Positions 8,517 to 19,356 of a stretch of DNA of 64,000 nt are shown in pieces. The stretch is taken from positions 186,001 through 250,000 of the forward strand of contig NZ_JACSQM010000001.1 of assembly GCF_014836645.1 (NCBI RefSeq). Reading direction: 5' to 3'. The notes under the pieces are model-generated. The model saw nothing but the letters and a program-made list of their open reading frames with translations, searched no databases and had not been told where the DNA came from. The DNA comes from Fictibacillus norfolkensis (lineage in GTDB: Bacteria; Bacillota; Bacilli; Bacillales; Fictibacillaceae). How positions within the stretch are numbered: position 1 is the stretch's first letter; the number at the start of each line of letters is the position of its first letter. A program made the translations under genes and the position numbers.

Positions 8517-8921
8517 CTACCTTCTTTTTATAAAGTAAAACTGTCCTGATTGCATCTTTTGGAAGAGTTTCGCTTTCATCCACAACTTCACTGGCTTTCT
8601 TAGTGGAGGGATAAGTAAGAAGAAACCTAGAATGTCGGTTAGGAATCCAGGTGCTAAGAGTAATGCTCCACCGACTAGAATGCATGCCCCATCAAGAACT
8701 GCCTCTCCTGGCATCTGTCCGCTCTCAAACTGCACCTTCACACGTTGAAGCGTTTGTACACCTTCTCTTTTTGCTAAATAAGCGCCTAATATACCCGTTA
8801 TAAATATCCCAGCAATCGTCGCAGGAATGCCTATATATTGTCCAGCCAGTATAAAGAGTCCTACCTCGATGGCAGGAATAAGAATAAAGATCGGTAAAAG
8901 CTTACGAAACAAATAAACCAC
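8517..8921 (-). CDS. fxsA: FxsA family membrane protein
   Basis: Cytoplasmic membrane protein of 134 aa. It matches the FxsA family (IFILIPAIEVGLFILAGQYIG near the N-terminus, then LAPGFLTDILGFFLLIPPLRK), with two to three membrane segments and a basic tail. In E. coli FxsA relieves exclusion of phage T7 by the F plasmid; its cellular role is unclear. The start is uncertain: GTG at 8921 lacks a good ribosome site, and TTG three codons later has GGTGG four bases upstream. The neighbour pyk matches B. subtilis gene order. Confidence 0.85.
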   Translation of the reverse strand: MVYLFRKLLPIFILIPAIEVGLFILAGQYIGIPATIAGIFITGILGAYLAKREGVQTLQRVKVQFESGQMPGEAVLDGACILVGGALLLAPGFLTDILGFFLLIPPLRKPVKLWMKAKLFQKMQSGQFYFIKRR

Positions 8922-8973
8922 CGCTTTCGTTAAACATGTAATAAGGGATTAAGCCTATTCCTTTTTTTACGAA

Positions 8974-9006
8974 TGAAAAAAGAGAAGGTTTCACCCTTCT
9001 CTTTTC
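8974..9006 (-). terminator. Terminator of pyk
   Basis: Stem AAAAGAGAAGG/CCTTCTCTTTT with a 6-base loop, followed by T residues on the - strand, seven bases past the pyk stop. Confidence 0.85.
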
Positions 9007-9012
9007 GTATCA

Positions 9013-10770
9013 TTAAATAACGTTCTTTCTTCCGTCATAAATATATCCAACAGAAGCATCGATCGTAATCTCTTGGCCATCTGTAAAGATTTCCGTAGCA
9101 TTTTGTAAGCCAACGATAACAGGAATACTTAGTGATACTCCACATACAGCAGCATGGCTTGTTAATCCGCCTTCTTCTGTAATAACAGCAGATGCTTTTT
9201 CGAACGCACCAATCATATCACGGTCAGTTCCAACTGTTACAAGAATAGCACCTTCAGTCATTTTATCCATCGCTTCTTGAGCTGTTTTAGCTACCACAAC
9301 TTTTCCTGAAGCAGATGATTGTCCGATCCCTTGAGCTTTTGCAAGCACATCACCAATGATGTGGACTTTCATTAAGTTTGTAGAACCAGATTCACCAACT
9401 GGTACACCTGCTGTGATCACTACAAGGTTTCCATGTTGAACAGCTTCTGCTTTAAGCGCTGAATCAATTGCAATTTGGAACATTTCATCTGTTGTTCCAG
9501 CTTTTTCACCTTTAACTGGTGTTACTCCCCAAACAAGTGCAAGCTTACGGCAAACATCTTCGTTGCTTGTTACTGCGATAATAGGAGCTTTTGGACGATA
9601 TTTTGAAATCATGCGAGCTGTTTGACCTTTTTCAGTAGCTGTAATAACTGCATCTGCATCAAGGTTAAGAGCTGTAAAGGAAACAGATTGAGAGATCGCA
9701 TCTGTAATTGTCGTTTTGCTCTCTTTGCTTCTTGAAGATAATAATGTTTTATAGTTTAACGAACTTTCAGCACGGCTAGCAATCTTATGCATGGTAAGAA
9801 CCGCTTCAACTGGATAAGTACCAGCAGCTGTTTCACCTGATAGCATGATCGCATCTGTACCATCAAAGATTGCGTTTGCTACGTCACTCGCTTCAGCACG
9901 TGTAGGACGCGGGTTACGTTGCATAGAATCTAACATTTGAGTCGCTGTAATTACTGGCTTTCCAAGCTCGTTACATTTCTTGATCAGCATCTTTTGCACA
10001 AGAGGTACTTCTTCAGCCGGGATCTCAACACCAAGGTCACCACGCGCTACCATCAGACCGTCAGAAACAGCAAGGATCTCATCAATATTGTCTACACCTT
10101 CTTGGTTCTCGATCTTAGGGATGATTTGAATATGGTTTGCATTGTGTCGATCTAAGATCTCACGGATTTCAAGAACATCTGTTGCACGACGTACGAATGA
10201 CGCAGCAATAAAGTCAACACCTTGTTCGATACCAAACTCAATATCTTTTGCATCTTTGTCCGTGATACCAGGAAGTTTCACGCTTACGTTAGGTACGTTC
10301 ACACCTTTTTTATTCTTTAATGTACCGGAGTTTAAGATTTTTGTAGTTAATTCTTTCTCGCCGATCGCTGTTACTTCAAGTTCGATCAGTCCGTCATCAA
10401 GCAGGATTCTTGATCCTACATGAACATCTTCAACAAGACCTGGGTATGTTACAGAGATCTTTTTGTCGTTACCAACAACTTCTTCCATAGAAACGATCAA
10501 TTCGTTTCCAACTACAAGTTCAGCAACTCCGCCTTCAAGCGTTTGTGTGCGGATTTCAGGCCCCTTCGTATCTAAAAGGATCGCAACTGTTTTTCCGAGC
10601 TCTTTAGATGCCTCACGAATGTTGATGATTCGTTGACCGTGCTCGTCAAAGTCACCGTGTGAGAAATTTAGACGGGAAACGTTCATCCCAGCATTCATCA
10701 ATTCTTTTAACTTATCAATACTTTCGCTTGCCGGACCTATCGTACAAACGATTTTTGTTTTACGCATCAT
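9013..10770 (-). CDS. pyk: Pyruvate kinase
   Basis: Makes pyruvate and ATP from PEP and ADP; 585 aa, the length of the long Bacillus form. The N-terminal barrel shows [31 protein letters not shown] and [10 protein letters not shown] (magnesium/phosphate and substrate binding). After the regulatory domain comes the extra C-terminal PEP-utilising-like domain found in Bacillus enzymes, with GGLTSHAAV. The start is the first of two ATGs, with AGGAGG eight bases upstream; an upstream extension has no ribosome site. It follows pfkA by 88 bp and is probably cotranscribed with it. Confidence 0.97.
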   Translation of the reverse strand: MMRKTKIVCTIGPASESIDKLKELMNAGMNVSRLNFSHGDFDEHGQRIINIREASKELGKTVAILLDTKGPEIRTQTLEGGVAELVVGNELIVSMEEVVGNDKKISVTYPGLVEDVHVGSRILLDDGLIELEVTAIGEKELTTKILNSGTLKNKKGVNVPNVSVKLPGITDKDAKDIEFGIEQGVDFIAASFVRRATDVLEIREILDRHNANHIQIIPKIENQEGVDNIDEILAVSDGLMVARGDLGVEIPAEEVPLVQKMLIKKCNELGKPVITATQMLDSMQRNPRPTRAEASDVANAIFDGTDAIMLSGETAAGTYPVEAVLTMHKIASRAESSLNYKTLLSSRSKESKTTITDAISQSVSFTALNLDADAVITATEKGQTARMISKYRPKAPIIAVTSNEDVCRKLALVWGVTPVKGEKAGTTDEMFQIAIDSALKAEAVQHGNLVVITAGVPVGESGSTNLMKVHIIGDVLAKAQGIGQSSASGKVVVAKTAQEAMDKMTEGAILVTVGTDRDMIGAFEKASAVITEEGGLTSHAAVCGVSLSIPVIVGLQNATEIFTDGQEITIDASVGYIYDGRKNVI

Positions 10771-10806
10771 ATAAATGGCCTCCTGATTTTCTTTTTTCGC
10801 AGAAAG

Positions 10807-10849
10807 GCATCGTAAGGCTTCTGCAGTCAAACTGCAGCCGTACGATGCA
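10807..10849 (-). other. Strong intercistronic hairpin between pfkA and pyk
   Basis: About 18 paired bases (GCATCGTA-GGCT..TGCAGT) around a three-base loop, without a T run. It lies between the pfkA stop and the pyk ribosome site, so it is more likely an RNA-stability or processing element than a terminator. Confidence 0.65.
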
Positions 10850-10858
10850 TTAAGCAGA

Positions 10859-11848
<990 letters not shown>

Positions 11849-11862
11849 TTATTAAAATATCA

Positions 11863-11879
11863 TGTTCAAATGTTGAACA
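11863..11879 (-). promoter_or_regulatory. Perfect 7-3-7 palindrome in the putative pfkA promoter
   Basis: TGTTCAA-ATG-TTGAACA reads as a perfect inverted repeat. On the - strand it lies between a possible -35 (TTGTGT) and -10 (TATTTT) with 17-bp spacing, where a repressor would block transcription. It matches no Bacillus operator I know. It is not the LexA form, GAAC-N4-GTTC. Confidence 0.5.
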
Positions 11880-11902
11880 CAATAGACAACAATAGGCAAA
11901 AA

Positions 11903-11933
11903 AATGCGCCTTTCCCTAAGCAGAAAGGCACAT
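11903..11933 (-). terminator. Terminator of accA
   Basis: Twelve-base stem pairing GTGCCTTTC with GAAAGGCGC and flanks, followed by seven T on the - strand, just after the accA stop. Confidence 0.9.
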
Positions 11934-11936
11934 TCC

Positions 11937-12914
11937 CTATTTAACAACAATGGAATCGTTTACAAACCCAAATTGTCCGATTTTTTTATATTTTTCATAA
12001 CGTTGATTTATGAGCTCTTCTTTAGACATGGAGAGCAAAGAATGTAAAGAGTCTTCCAAAACCTGGTCGATTAATTCTGCTTGATGCTTCGCGTCTTTAT
12101 GTGCTCCGCCCTTAACTTCTTCAATAATCTCATCAATAATTCCTAACTCTTTTAAGTCTGGAGCAGTGATTTTCATAGATTCAGCTGCTTTCTTTGCCAT
12201 CGAAGCATCTTTCCAAAGAATGGCAGCTGCGCCTTCTGGAGAGATAACAGAATAGGTTGAGTTCTCGAGCATGTGTACGTAATTTCCTACACCTAAAGCT
12301 AATGCTCCACCGCTTCCACCTTCTCCAATCACAACACAAATAACAGGAACAGTTAACCCAGCCATCTCAACTAAATTACGAGCGATCGCCTCACTCTGTC
12401 CTCTTTCCTCAGCTGCTTTTCCTGGATATGCTCCCTTTGTATCAATGAAACAGAAAATAGGTCTATTAAACTTCTCCGCTTGTTTCATTAAACGCAGTGC
12501 CTTGCGATAGCCTTCTGGATGAGGCATACCGAAGTTACGACGAAGATTTTCTTTCGTATCCTTTCCTCTTTGGTGTCCGATGATCGTAATAGGAAGTTCC
12601 TTATAAAATGCTACTCCTCCAACGATCGCTTCATCGTCACCAAAAAGACGGTCTCCGTGTAATTCAATGAAATCCGTAAAAAGATAGTTAATATAATCAA
12701 GGGTAGTTGGGCGTTCAGCATGTCTGGCAATTTGAACACGATCCCATGGCTTCATCTCTGAATACGTACTGTTTTCAAGGTTAGACAATTTTTCTTCTAG
12801 CCTCTTGATCTCGTCTGTTAAATCAATATCTTTCTCATCCATAAATGACTTAAGCTCTGCGATTTTTTTCTCCAGTTCGTGTATCGGTCTTTCAAATTCT
12901 AGTTCTGCTGCCAT
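11937..12914 (-). CDS. accA: Acetyl-CoA carboxylase, carboxyltransferase alpha subunit
   Basis: Transfers CO2 from carboxybiotin to acetyl-CoA to make malonyl-CoA, together with AccD; 325 aa. An N-terminal coiled coil (about 8-50) precedes the crotonase-like domain with [36 protein letters not shown] and [10 protein letters not shown]. The ATG has GGGAGG nine bases upstream. It follows accD by three bases on the same strand, so expression is surely coupled. A terminator closes the operon. Confidence 0.97.
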   Translation of the reverse strand: MAAELEFERPIHELEKKIAELKSFMDEKDIDLTDEIKRLEEKLSNLENSTYSEMKPWDRVQIARHAERPTTLDYINYLFTDFIELHGDRLFGDDEAIVGGVAFYKELPITIIGHQRGKDTKENLRRNFGMPHPEGYRKALRLMKQAEKFNRPIFCFIDTKGAYPGKAAEERGQSEAIARNLVEMAGLTVPVICVVIGEGGSGGALALGVGNYVHMLENSTYSVISPEGAAAILWKDASMAKKAAESMKITAPDLKELGIIDEIIEEVKGGAHKDAKHQAELIDQVLEDSLHSLLSMSKEELINQRYEKYKKIGQFGFVNDSIVVK

Positions 12915-12917
12915 GCT

Positions 12918-13772
12918 TTACACCCTCCCTTCTGTATGAATCTTTACTAACGTACTCAATGTTTTCTTCATTTCACTTCTATGGATGACTCTATCTAACT
13001 GCCCGTGTTTTAATAAAAACTCTGCTGTCTGAAAATCATCCGGTAATTCCTGGCGAATCGTTTGTTCTATGATCCTTCTGCCAGCGAACCCGATCAAAGC
13101 CTTAGGTTCAGCAAAATTGTAATCACCTACAGATGCGAAACTTGCAGAAACGCCACCTGTTGTCGGGTGTGTCATGATAGAGATAAACAACAATCCTTTG
13201 TCACTCAAACGGTTAAGAGCTACACTCGTTTTAGCCATCTGCATCAAACTTAATACGCCTTCTTGCATTCTAGCTCCGCCAGATGCTGTAAAGATGATAA
13301 ACGGTGTTTCTTTATCGATCGCGTGCTCGATCGCACGTGTGATCTTCTCACCTACAACAGAACCCATGCTACCCATTCTAAAGCGAGAATCCATAACCGC
13401 TAATGTTACATCACGGCCATCAATCTGACCGGCGCCTGTAACAACGGCTTCATTAATTTTTGTTTTTTTTCGGTCACCTTCAAGTTTTTCAACATAATCT
13501 GGAAACTCTAAAGGATTTCCAGAGATCATGTCTGCATCATATTCTGTAAAGGTTCCTTCATCAATCAGAGCAGCTATTCGTTCTTGTGATGACATTGGAT
13601 AATGATATTGACAGCCTTGACAGACAAGCAAGTTTTTTCTCAATTCTTTTGTTACCATGATGTGCTTGCATTCTGGACATTTACTCATAATTCCTTCTGG
13701 AACGTCTTGTTTAACTTTACCAGTTGGTATCGTGGCATATTTTTTCTTTTTTACAAACAATCCTTTAATCAT
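12918..13772 (-). CDS. accD: Acetyl-CoA carboxylase, carboxyltransferase beta subunit
   Basis: Partner of AccA, 284 aa. A four-cysteine zinc ribbon lies near the N-terminus (CPECKH and, some 16 residues later, CQGC). The carboxylase core has SGGARMQEG and [11 protein letters not shown], which form the oxyanion and CoA site. It begins 16 bases after the GntR-type regulator gene and ends three bases before accA. The ribosome site AGGTGG is about 12 bases from the ATG, a rather long spacing. Confidence 0.97.
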   Translation of the reverse strand: MIKGLFVKKKKYATIPTGKVKQDVPEGIMSKCPECKHIMVTKELRKNLLVCQGCQYHYPMSSQERIAALIDEGTFTEYDADMISGNPLEFPDYVEKLEGDRKKTKINEAVVTGAGQIDGRDVTLAVMDSRFRMGSMGSVVGEKITRAIEHAIDKETPFIIFTASGGARMQEGVLSLMQMAKTSVALNRLSDKGLLFISIMTHPTTGGVSASFASVGDYNFAEPKALIGFAGRRIIEQTIRQELPDDFQTAEFLLKHGQLDRVIHRSEMKKTLSTLVKIHTEGRV

Positions 13773-13788
13773 AAATGAATAACACCAC

Positions 13789-14439
13789 CTATTCGATTGC
13801 GTTTAGAGCATCGTTTTGTTTTGATAACAAACTCGTCAGCTTCACAGCATCTTTTTGTTGGAGAAGTGTCAGAACTTCCTCACAAAATGCTTGTGACCAG
13901 TACGAATTTGCTCGTTGCAATGAAGACCCATAACCCGTTAGTTCTACATATAAACGATAAAGAAGATGATTGCCGCATGCTTGGATCACAATTTTTTCGA
14001 ATTGTTTGCAAGCTTTATGAACTTGCTCTTGTTCGTTTGTATCCATCTGTTCGATAAGATTTCCCAGTTTTGAGATAGTGGCAGATTCAGCTCTGCGTAC
14101 TGCAAGCTCCACACAGTCTTTAATAACAATATGTCTTGTTTCCTGAAGATCGTGTCTAGCTTTATTATCATTTAAGATGAACGAAGCTAGCACTTCAACG
14201 AGCCGGTGTCCGGTTGCTTCACGAATGAAGGTCCCTTCGCCTCTTCTTGTCTCAATCAGACCTAAAAGTTCTAGAGATCGCAGTGCTTCGCGAACAGATG
14301 ATCTTCCAACCTTCAGGCGGTCACTCAGCTCCCTTTCAGAAGGGAGCTTGTCACCCGCTTGAAGACCGTCCTCAACGATAATCGCTTTAATTTGTTTAAG
14401 AATTTCTATATATACTTTTTCGGTAGGCTGGACAGACAT
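13789..14439 (-). CDS. FadR-subfamily GntR transcriptional regulator
   Basis: DNA-binding repressor/activator of 216 aa. The N-terminal winged helix (about 5-72) has the typical [31 protein letters not shown]. The C-terminal all-helical region is FCD-like. The family pattern F-H near its middle is F-E here ([14 protein letters not shown]), so the usual metal-binding histidine appears lost. The chosen ATG has AGAGGAG six bases upstream; an earlier ATG overlaps the ytsJ stop but lacks a ribosome site. The gene lies between ytsJ and accD within a probable operon whose promoter carries a FadR-type operator. The ligand is unknown; an acyl-CoA or central metabolite is plausible. Confidence 0.88.
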   Translation of the reverse strand: MSVQPTEKVYIEILKQIKAIIVEDGLQAGDKLPSERELSDRLKVGRSSVREALRSLELLGLIETRRGEGTFIREATGHRLVEVLASFILNDNKARHDLQETRHIVIKDCVELAVRRAESATISKLGNLIEQMDTNEQEQVHKACKQFEKIVIQACGNHLLYRLYVELTGYGSSLQRANSYWSQAFCEEVLTLLQQKDAVKLTSLLSKQNDALNAIE

Positions 14440-14459
14440 TCCTCTCTCCTCTACCGGTT

Positions 14460-15701
14460 TCATTCATCTTTTCCGATAATAGCTAGTTTCTTAGTCTTTT
14501 CAGCGATGTCTTCAGGATTCACACGAAGTCTTGCTACTCCTGTTTCCATAGCCGCAGTGGCTACAGCTGCAGCAACAGCAGGTGCTACACGCGGGTCGAA
14601 TGGTGCTGGAATTACATAATCCGCCGTCAATTCAACTGGGTTCACCAGATTTGCGATCGCATGTACCGCTGCGATCTTCATTTCCTCATTGATGTGTGTT
14701 GCACGAACATCAAGAGCACCGCGGAAAATACCAGGAAACGCTAACACGTTATTTACTTGATTAGGAAAATCAGATCGGCCGGTTCCAATGACCATCGCAC
14801 CTGCTTCACGCGCTTCATGAGGCATGATCTCAGGGTTCGGGTTAGCCATAGCAAAGATAATCGGTTCAGGATTCATTGACTCAACCATTGCCTTTGTTAA
14901 TGCACCTTCTACTGAAACACCGACGAAAACATCTGAGCCGCTGATTACATCAGCAAGTGTTCCCTCTTGTTTTGTACGGTTCGTAAAGTTTGCAACTTCT
15001 TTTTTTACACTGTTCATTCCGAACGGACGACCTTCATAGATCGCACCTTTTGTGTCGCACATGATAATATCTTTCACACCAAAACGATCTAGCAATTTAA
15101 TAATAGCAATCCCAGCTGCCCCTGCTCCATTAACAACGACCTTAATCTTAGACATTTCACGTCCTGTTAATTTAAGCGCATTAACTAGACCAGCTAGTGT
15201 AACAATGGCTGTGCCATGCTGATCATCATGGAAGATTGGAATATTCGTTTCTTTCTTTAATCGCTCTTCGACTACGAAACAATTCGGTGCTGCAATATCT
15301 TCTAAGTTCACACCGCCGAATGTAGGTTCAAGCAATTTCACCGTTTCAACGATCTTGTCCACATCTGTCGTATTCAAGCAGATTGGGAACGCATCAACGC
15401 CAGCAAAACTCTTAAATAGTACTGCTTTTCCTTCCATTACAGGAAGTGCAGCTTCAGGCCCTATATTTCCGAGACCTAATACAGCTGTTCCATCAGAAAC
15501 AACAGCTACTGTGTTACCCTTCATCGTATAGTCATAGACTTTCGTTTTGTCATCATAAATATCTTTACACGGCTCTGCCACACCAGGAGAATACGCTAAG
15601 CTTAAATCTTTCGCGTTACGTACAGGTACCTTTGATTTTGATTCTAATTTCCCTTGATGTGTGCGGTGCATGTGTAGTGCTTCTTCTCTTAATGTAGACA
15701 T
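14460..15701 (-). CDS. ytsJ: Malic enzyme (YtsJ-type)
   Basis: Oxidatively decarboxylates malate to pyruvate; 413 aa, the short bacterial malic enzyme class. Conserved parts are SLAYSPGVAEP, the metal-binding FHDDQHGTAIV, the Rossmann motif VVNGAGAAGIAI and AMANPNPEI. In B. subtilis the equivalent gene beside accD encodes the NADP-dependent enzyme YtsJ. The ATG is preceded by AGGAG. The stop overlaps an upstream ATG of the GntR gene, indicating one transcript. It sits next to accDA, so it could feed NADPH and pyruvate to fatty-acid synthesis. Confidence 0.93.
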   Translation of the reverse strand: MSTLREEALHMHRTHQGKLESKSKVPVRNAKDLSLAYSPGVAEPCKDIYDDKTKVYDYTMKGNTVAVVSDGTAVLGLGNIGPEAALPVMEGKAVLFKSFAGVDAFPICLNTTDVDKIVETVKLLEPTFGGVNLEDIAAPNCFVVEERLKKETNIPIFHDDQHGTAIVTLAGLVNALKLTGREMSKIKVVVNGAGAAGIAIIKLLDRFGVKDIIMCDTKGAIYEGRPFGMNSVKKEVANFTNRTKQEGTLADVISGSDVFVGVSVEGALTKAMVESMNPEPIIFAMANPNPEIMPHEAREAGAMVIGTGRSDFPNQVNNVLAFPGIFRGALDVRATHINEEMKIAAVHAIANLVNPVELTADYVIPAPFDPRVAPAVAAAVATAAMETGVARLRVNPEDIAEKTKKLAIIGKDE

Positions 15702-15752
15702 TTTTTCATCTCCTAATGATTTTAAATTTAAGGTTGATAAGCCAATTAGGAG

Positions 15753-15765
15753 GTGGTCAGACCAC
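15753..15765 (-). promoter_or_regulatory. FadR/GntR-type operator upstream of ytsJ
   Basis: GTGGTC-A-GACCAC is a perfect 13-bp palindrome. Its core TGGTC-N-GACCA is the same as the core of the E. coli FadR operator and fits the FadR-subfamily pattern TNGTNNNACNA. It lies about 10-20 bases after the predicted start of transcription of ytsJ. The FadR-type regulator encoded in the same operon is the obvious candidate to bind it. Confidence 0.75.
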
Positions 15766-15781
15766 TAATATTGACTCATCC

Positions 15782-15809
15782 ATTATAACAAAAGTTAACA
15801 AGCTGTAAA
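15782..15809 (-). promoter_or_regulatory. SigA-type promoter of the ytsJ operon
   Basis: On the - strand TTTACA and TATAAT are separated by 16 bp, in the gap after dnaE. The predicted start is near 15775. Confidence 0.75.
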
Positions 15810-15814
15810 GGTTT

Positions 15815-18800
15815 TTAATTTCTTCTAAATACGACATTACCCTCACCAATAACAGATTGCAATTCTAATAACAATTTTTCAGAAACATTTACTTTTTGTG
15901 AAATCTGGACCTTTTGTCTATTCTCTTCATAGATCAAAACAACAGTTGTAGAACCTTTTGATTCGTCGAAAATGGTCTTCAACGCATTCAGATGCTGAGA
16001 CGACTGATGATCTTTATCTATTTTAATAAATAGGGTCGGCTGCTCATTTGACTTTAGATCTTCGAGCAGTCTGCATTTATTCACAAGAATCTGCAGTGAA
16101 TCGTTACGGTGTTCCACACTTCCTTCTATAAACAATTGTTGTCCTTTCTGAAGAAGAGAATGGTAAGCTTCATACACTTTTGGAAAAGCCACGGCCTCTA
16201 TCTCACCACTTTCATCACTGATCGTCAGGAATGCCATGAGTTCTCCTTTTTTGGTTTTGATCGCTCGTACTTTGTCCACTAGAACACCTAGACGAACGGA
16301 TGATTTTTTTTCTTTTAACTCATTGATGTTAACCGCTTTCCAGCTGCTTAAGGTCGTTCGATATCTTTGCAGCGGATGTGAAGAAAAGAAAAAGCCTAAA
16401 GCTTCTTTTTCAAACTTAAGTTTTTCGCTTTCTTGAAAGGATTGAACGGAAACATAGGAAGGTTTAGGCAAATTAATATCATCATCAAATAGATACATCT
16501 GATTCTTTCGTGAGATTTCCTGAAACTCTTCTCCATATTCAATCGCAGTTTCTAATGAAGCTAGCAACACTGCTCTATCTTGTCCCAATTCATCCAAAGC
16601 TCCTGCAAAAATTAATGATTCGAGTGTACGTTTATTCACCACTTTCTGAGGACATCGTGAACAAATATCGAACAGATCATGAAACGTTTCTTTTTGGTTC
16701 TCTGTCATCAACATCCTAATTGCATTGTACCCAACGTTTTTTATTGCCAACAGACCAAATGTGATAGTAGATCCATTTGAAATAAAAATTTCGCTGCCAT
16801 TTTTTATAGATGGTGAAAGAACAGGAATCCCTCTTTGCTCGGATTCTTTAATATATTGATTCACTTTATCATGATTCCCGATAACGCTTGAAAGCAGAGC
16901 CGCCATAAAGTAGGCTGGATAGTTCGCCTTTAAAAAGGCAAGTTGATAAGCGATCACACTGTATGCAACAGCATGGCTCCTAGGAAATCCATAATCAGCA
17001 AAACGTACGATCAAGTCGTACAACGCATCTGCAGATTTTTCATCATAGCCTTGCTCTAAACACCCTGCAACAAAGTGTTGTCTCTCACGTAGAAGAATAT
17101 CCCTTTTCTTCTTGCCTACTGCTCTCCTAAGCAAATCTGCCTCTCCTAGTGTGAAACCAGCTGCTTTTGTTGCAATCTGCATAATCTGTTCTTGATAAAC
17201 GATCACACCATATGTTGATTGTAAAATCGGTTCCAGATCAGGGTGCATGTATTGCACAGTCTTCAGACGATGTTTGCCTGCAATATAGTCGGGAATATTC
17301 TGCATTGGACCCGGCCGATAGAGAGCATTCACCGCTACGATATCTTCAAACTCCGTCGGTTTAAGCTGCTGAAGAACTTTTCTCATCCCGTCAGACTCAA
17401 GCTGAAACACCCCAGTAGTATCACCTTTTGCAAGAAGCTCAAATGTTTTAGCGTCGTCGAATGGAATGTCATTCAGACTAATCTTCACATTTTCATTTTC
17501 TTCGATCGCCCATAAGATGTTTTCAATGAGCGATAAATTTCGCAAGCCCAAAAAGTCCATCTTCAACAGTCCTGCAGCTTCGAGCCATTCCATACTATAT
17601 TGTGTAAGAGGTATACCGTCATGACCGGTTTGTAAAGGTACTTTTTGAACAAGTGGTGCTCCAGACAAGACTACGCCTGCGGCATGGGTTGATGCGTGCC
17701 TCGGTAAACCTTCAAGTCTCATTGCGATCTCAACTAGCTTTCTCACATCAGGTTCATTTTTGTACGCCTGTTGCAGGCCGGCTGATTCTTTCAACGCATT
17801 TTCCAACGTTATTCCTGGTCTAGATGGAATATTCTTTGCCGTAAGATCAATAAGTGCTGGAGCAAAATCCATTACTCTGCCCGCATCCCTTATCGCAGCT
17901 CTTGCAGCTAATGTCCCAAAGGTAATGATCTGTGCGACATAATCTGTACCATATTTACGCGCAACATAACTTAGTACTTCATCACGGCGGTTATCAGGAA
18001 AGTCGATATCAATATCCGGCATCGTGATCCGTTCAGGGTTTAGAAAGCGCTCGAATATCAGTTGATGATGAATAGGATCAACATTGGTGATCTTAAGGAC
18101 GTAAGCGACTAATGAGCCTGCTGCAGAACCTCTTCCTGGTCCTGTGATCATCTTTTCGTCGTGTGCAAATTTCATAAAATCCCACACAATCAAGAAATAA
18201 TCTTCAAAGTTCATGCTTTTAATAATATTGAGTTCGTAGGTTAAACGATCTTTGATTTCAGGTGTTATCGTTTCGTACCGATTCATAAGTCCTTTATTGC
18301 ACAGCTCTGTTAAATATTCATAGCTGTTCTTATTGTCAGAAACAGGGTATTTGGGCAAAGCGATGTTACCAAGATGGAGCTCGAGCGAACATCTTTCTGC
18401 CAGTTTGGCCGTTGTATCTAACGCCTCTTCAGCATGGGAAAATTGACGTTCAATTTCTGTTGGGGATTTAAAATAAAACTCATCGGTCTGCAGTTTAAAT
18501 CGATCACGATTGTTTTTCTTCTCTCCTTGTTTGATGCAAAGCAGGATATCATGCGCGTCTGCATCTTCTCTTTTCATATAATACGTTTCATGCATACAAA
18601 CGAGAGGGATGAGATATTTCCTTGAAAGGTTGTGCAATTGGAGATTTATTGTTTTCTCTATACCTGTATTATGATCTTCTATTCCAAGGTAAAATCGATC
18701 TTTGAAGCACGATTTATAGAATTGAAGCATTCGATCTAATGTTTGATCGTCAAGGATTTCACGAGCAAGATACTGCTGGACCTCACCTTCTATTCCTGAT

Positions 18801-19195
18801 GAAACAGCAATAAGGCCATCAGTATGATTTGAGATTTCTTCATAAGTAAGAGGTGACACGTCTCCATCCAGCTTAGTCTGCATAAGCGTTGTAAGTCTTA
18901 ATAGATTTTCATAGCCTTCTATGTTCATGGCATATAAAAGTAGTTTATGGTGTGAACTTATCTTCTCTTTTGTATCAGTTTGATTTCCAACTTCTGCTTC
19001 CAATCCAATAATAGGTTTGATGCCAGCTTTTACACATGTTGTATAAAACTTTAAAGCACCATACATGTTTGATTTATCTGTTAAGGCTAACGACGTATAC
19101 CCAAGCTCTTTTGCATATTGAACAAGCTCTTCGATCCGACAAGAGCTTTCAAGAAGCGAGTACTCACTATGTATATGCAGTGGGACAAATCCCAT
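15815..19195 (-). CDS. dnaE: DNA polymerase III alpha subunit DnaE
   Basis: Replicative polymerase, 1126 aa (B. subtilis DnaE about 1115 aa). The N-terminal PHP domain starts with HIHSEYSLL. The catalytic core has PDIDIDFPD with the metal-binding aspartates. The helix-hairpin-helix and OB-fold regions follow (OB about 1000-1075), without the exonuclease insertion that marks PolC. The start is the ATG before GFVPLHIH with AAGGAAGTG upstream; 32 earlier in-frame codons have no ribosome site. It is divergent from ytrH, as in B. subtilis. Confidence 0.97.
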   Translation of the reverse strand: MGFVPLHIHSEYSLLESSCRIEELVQYAKELGYTSLALTDKSNMYGALKFYTTCVKAGIKPIIGLEAEVGNQTDTKEKISSHHKLLLYAMNIEGYENLLRLTTLMQTKLDGDVSPLTYEEISNHTDGLIAVSSGIEGEVQQYLAREILDDQTLDRMLQFYKSCFKDRFYLGIEDHNTGIEKTINLQLHNLSRKYLIPLVCMHETYYMKREDADAHDILLCIKQGEKKNNRDRFKLQTDEFYFKSPTEIERQFSHAEEALDTTAKLAERCSLELHLGNIALPKYPVSDNKNSYEYLTELCNKGLMNRYETITPEIKDRLTYELNIIKSMNFEDYFLIVWDFMKFAHDEKMITGPGRGSAAGSLVAYVLKITNVDPIHHQLIFERFLNPERITMPDIDIDFPDNRRDEVLSYVARKYGTDYVAQIITFGTLAARAAIRDAGRVMDFAPALIDLTAKNIPSRPGITLENALKESAGLQQAYKNEPDVRKLVEIAMRLEGLPRHASTHAAGVVLSGAPLVQKVPLQTGHDGIPLTQYSMEWLEAAGLLKMDFLGLRNLSLIENILWAIEENENVKISLNDIPFDDAKTFELLAKGDTTGVFQLESDGMRKVLQQLKPTEFEDIVAVNALYRPGPMQNIPDYIAGKHRLKTVQYMHPDLEPILQSTYGVIVYQEQIMQIATKAAGFTLGEADLLRRAVGKKKRDILLRERQHFVAGCLEQGYDEKSADALYDLIVRFADYGFPRSHAVAYSVIAYQLAFLKANYPAYFMAALLSSVIGNHDKVNQYIKESEQRGIPVLSPSIKNGSEIFISNGSTITFGLLAIKNVGYNAIRMLMTENQKETFHDLFDICSRCPQKVVNKRTLESLIFAGALDELGQDRAVLLASLETAIEYGEEFQEISRKNQMYLFDDDINLPKPSYVSVQSFQESEKLKFEKEALGFFFSSHPLQRYRTTLSSWKAVNINELKEKKSSVRLGVLVDKVRAIKTKKGELMAFLTISDESGEIEAVAFPKVYEAYHSLLQKGQQLFIEGSVEHRNDSLQILVNKCRLLEDLKSNEQPTLFIKIDKDHQSSQHLNALKTIFDESKGSTTVVLIYEENRQKVQISQKVNVSEKLLLELQSVIGEGNVVFRRN

Positions 19196-19356
19196 ACCAT
19201 CACTTCCTTTACGCACCTGTTTGCATTCCATTATAGTACAGAAGTTCGCATGTGTTAATGAAACAGTTATGAATAACGAACGATTATTCATTTTCTCTCA
19301 AATTAGCATACACTTCAGCTACTTCCCATACATTGATTAAGAGGGGAGGTTGTCTC

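Noticed and set aside
8395-8685. Open frame of 96 codons overlapping fxsA and the repeat
   Set aside because: It is in another frame of fxsA, runs into the repeat, and has no ribosome site or family likeness.
9013-10770. Extra C-terminal domain of pyruvate kinase as a gene fusion
   Set aside because: This domain is normal for Bacillus and Geobacillus pyruvate kinases.
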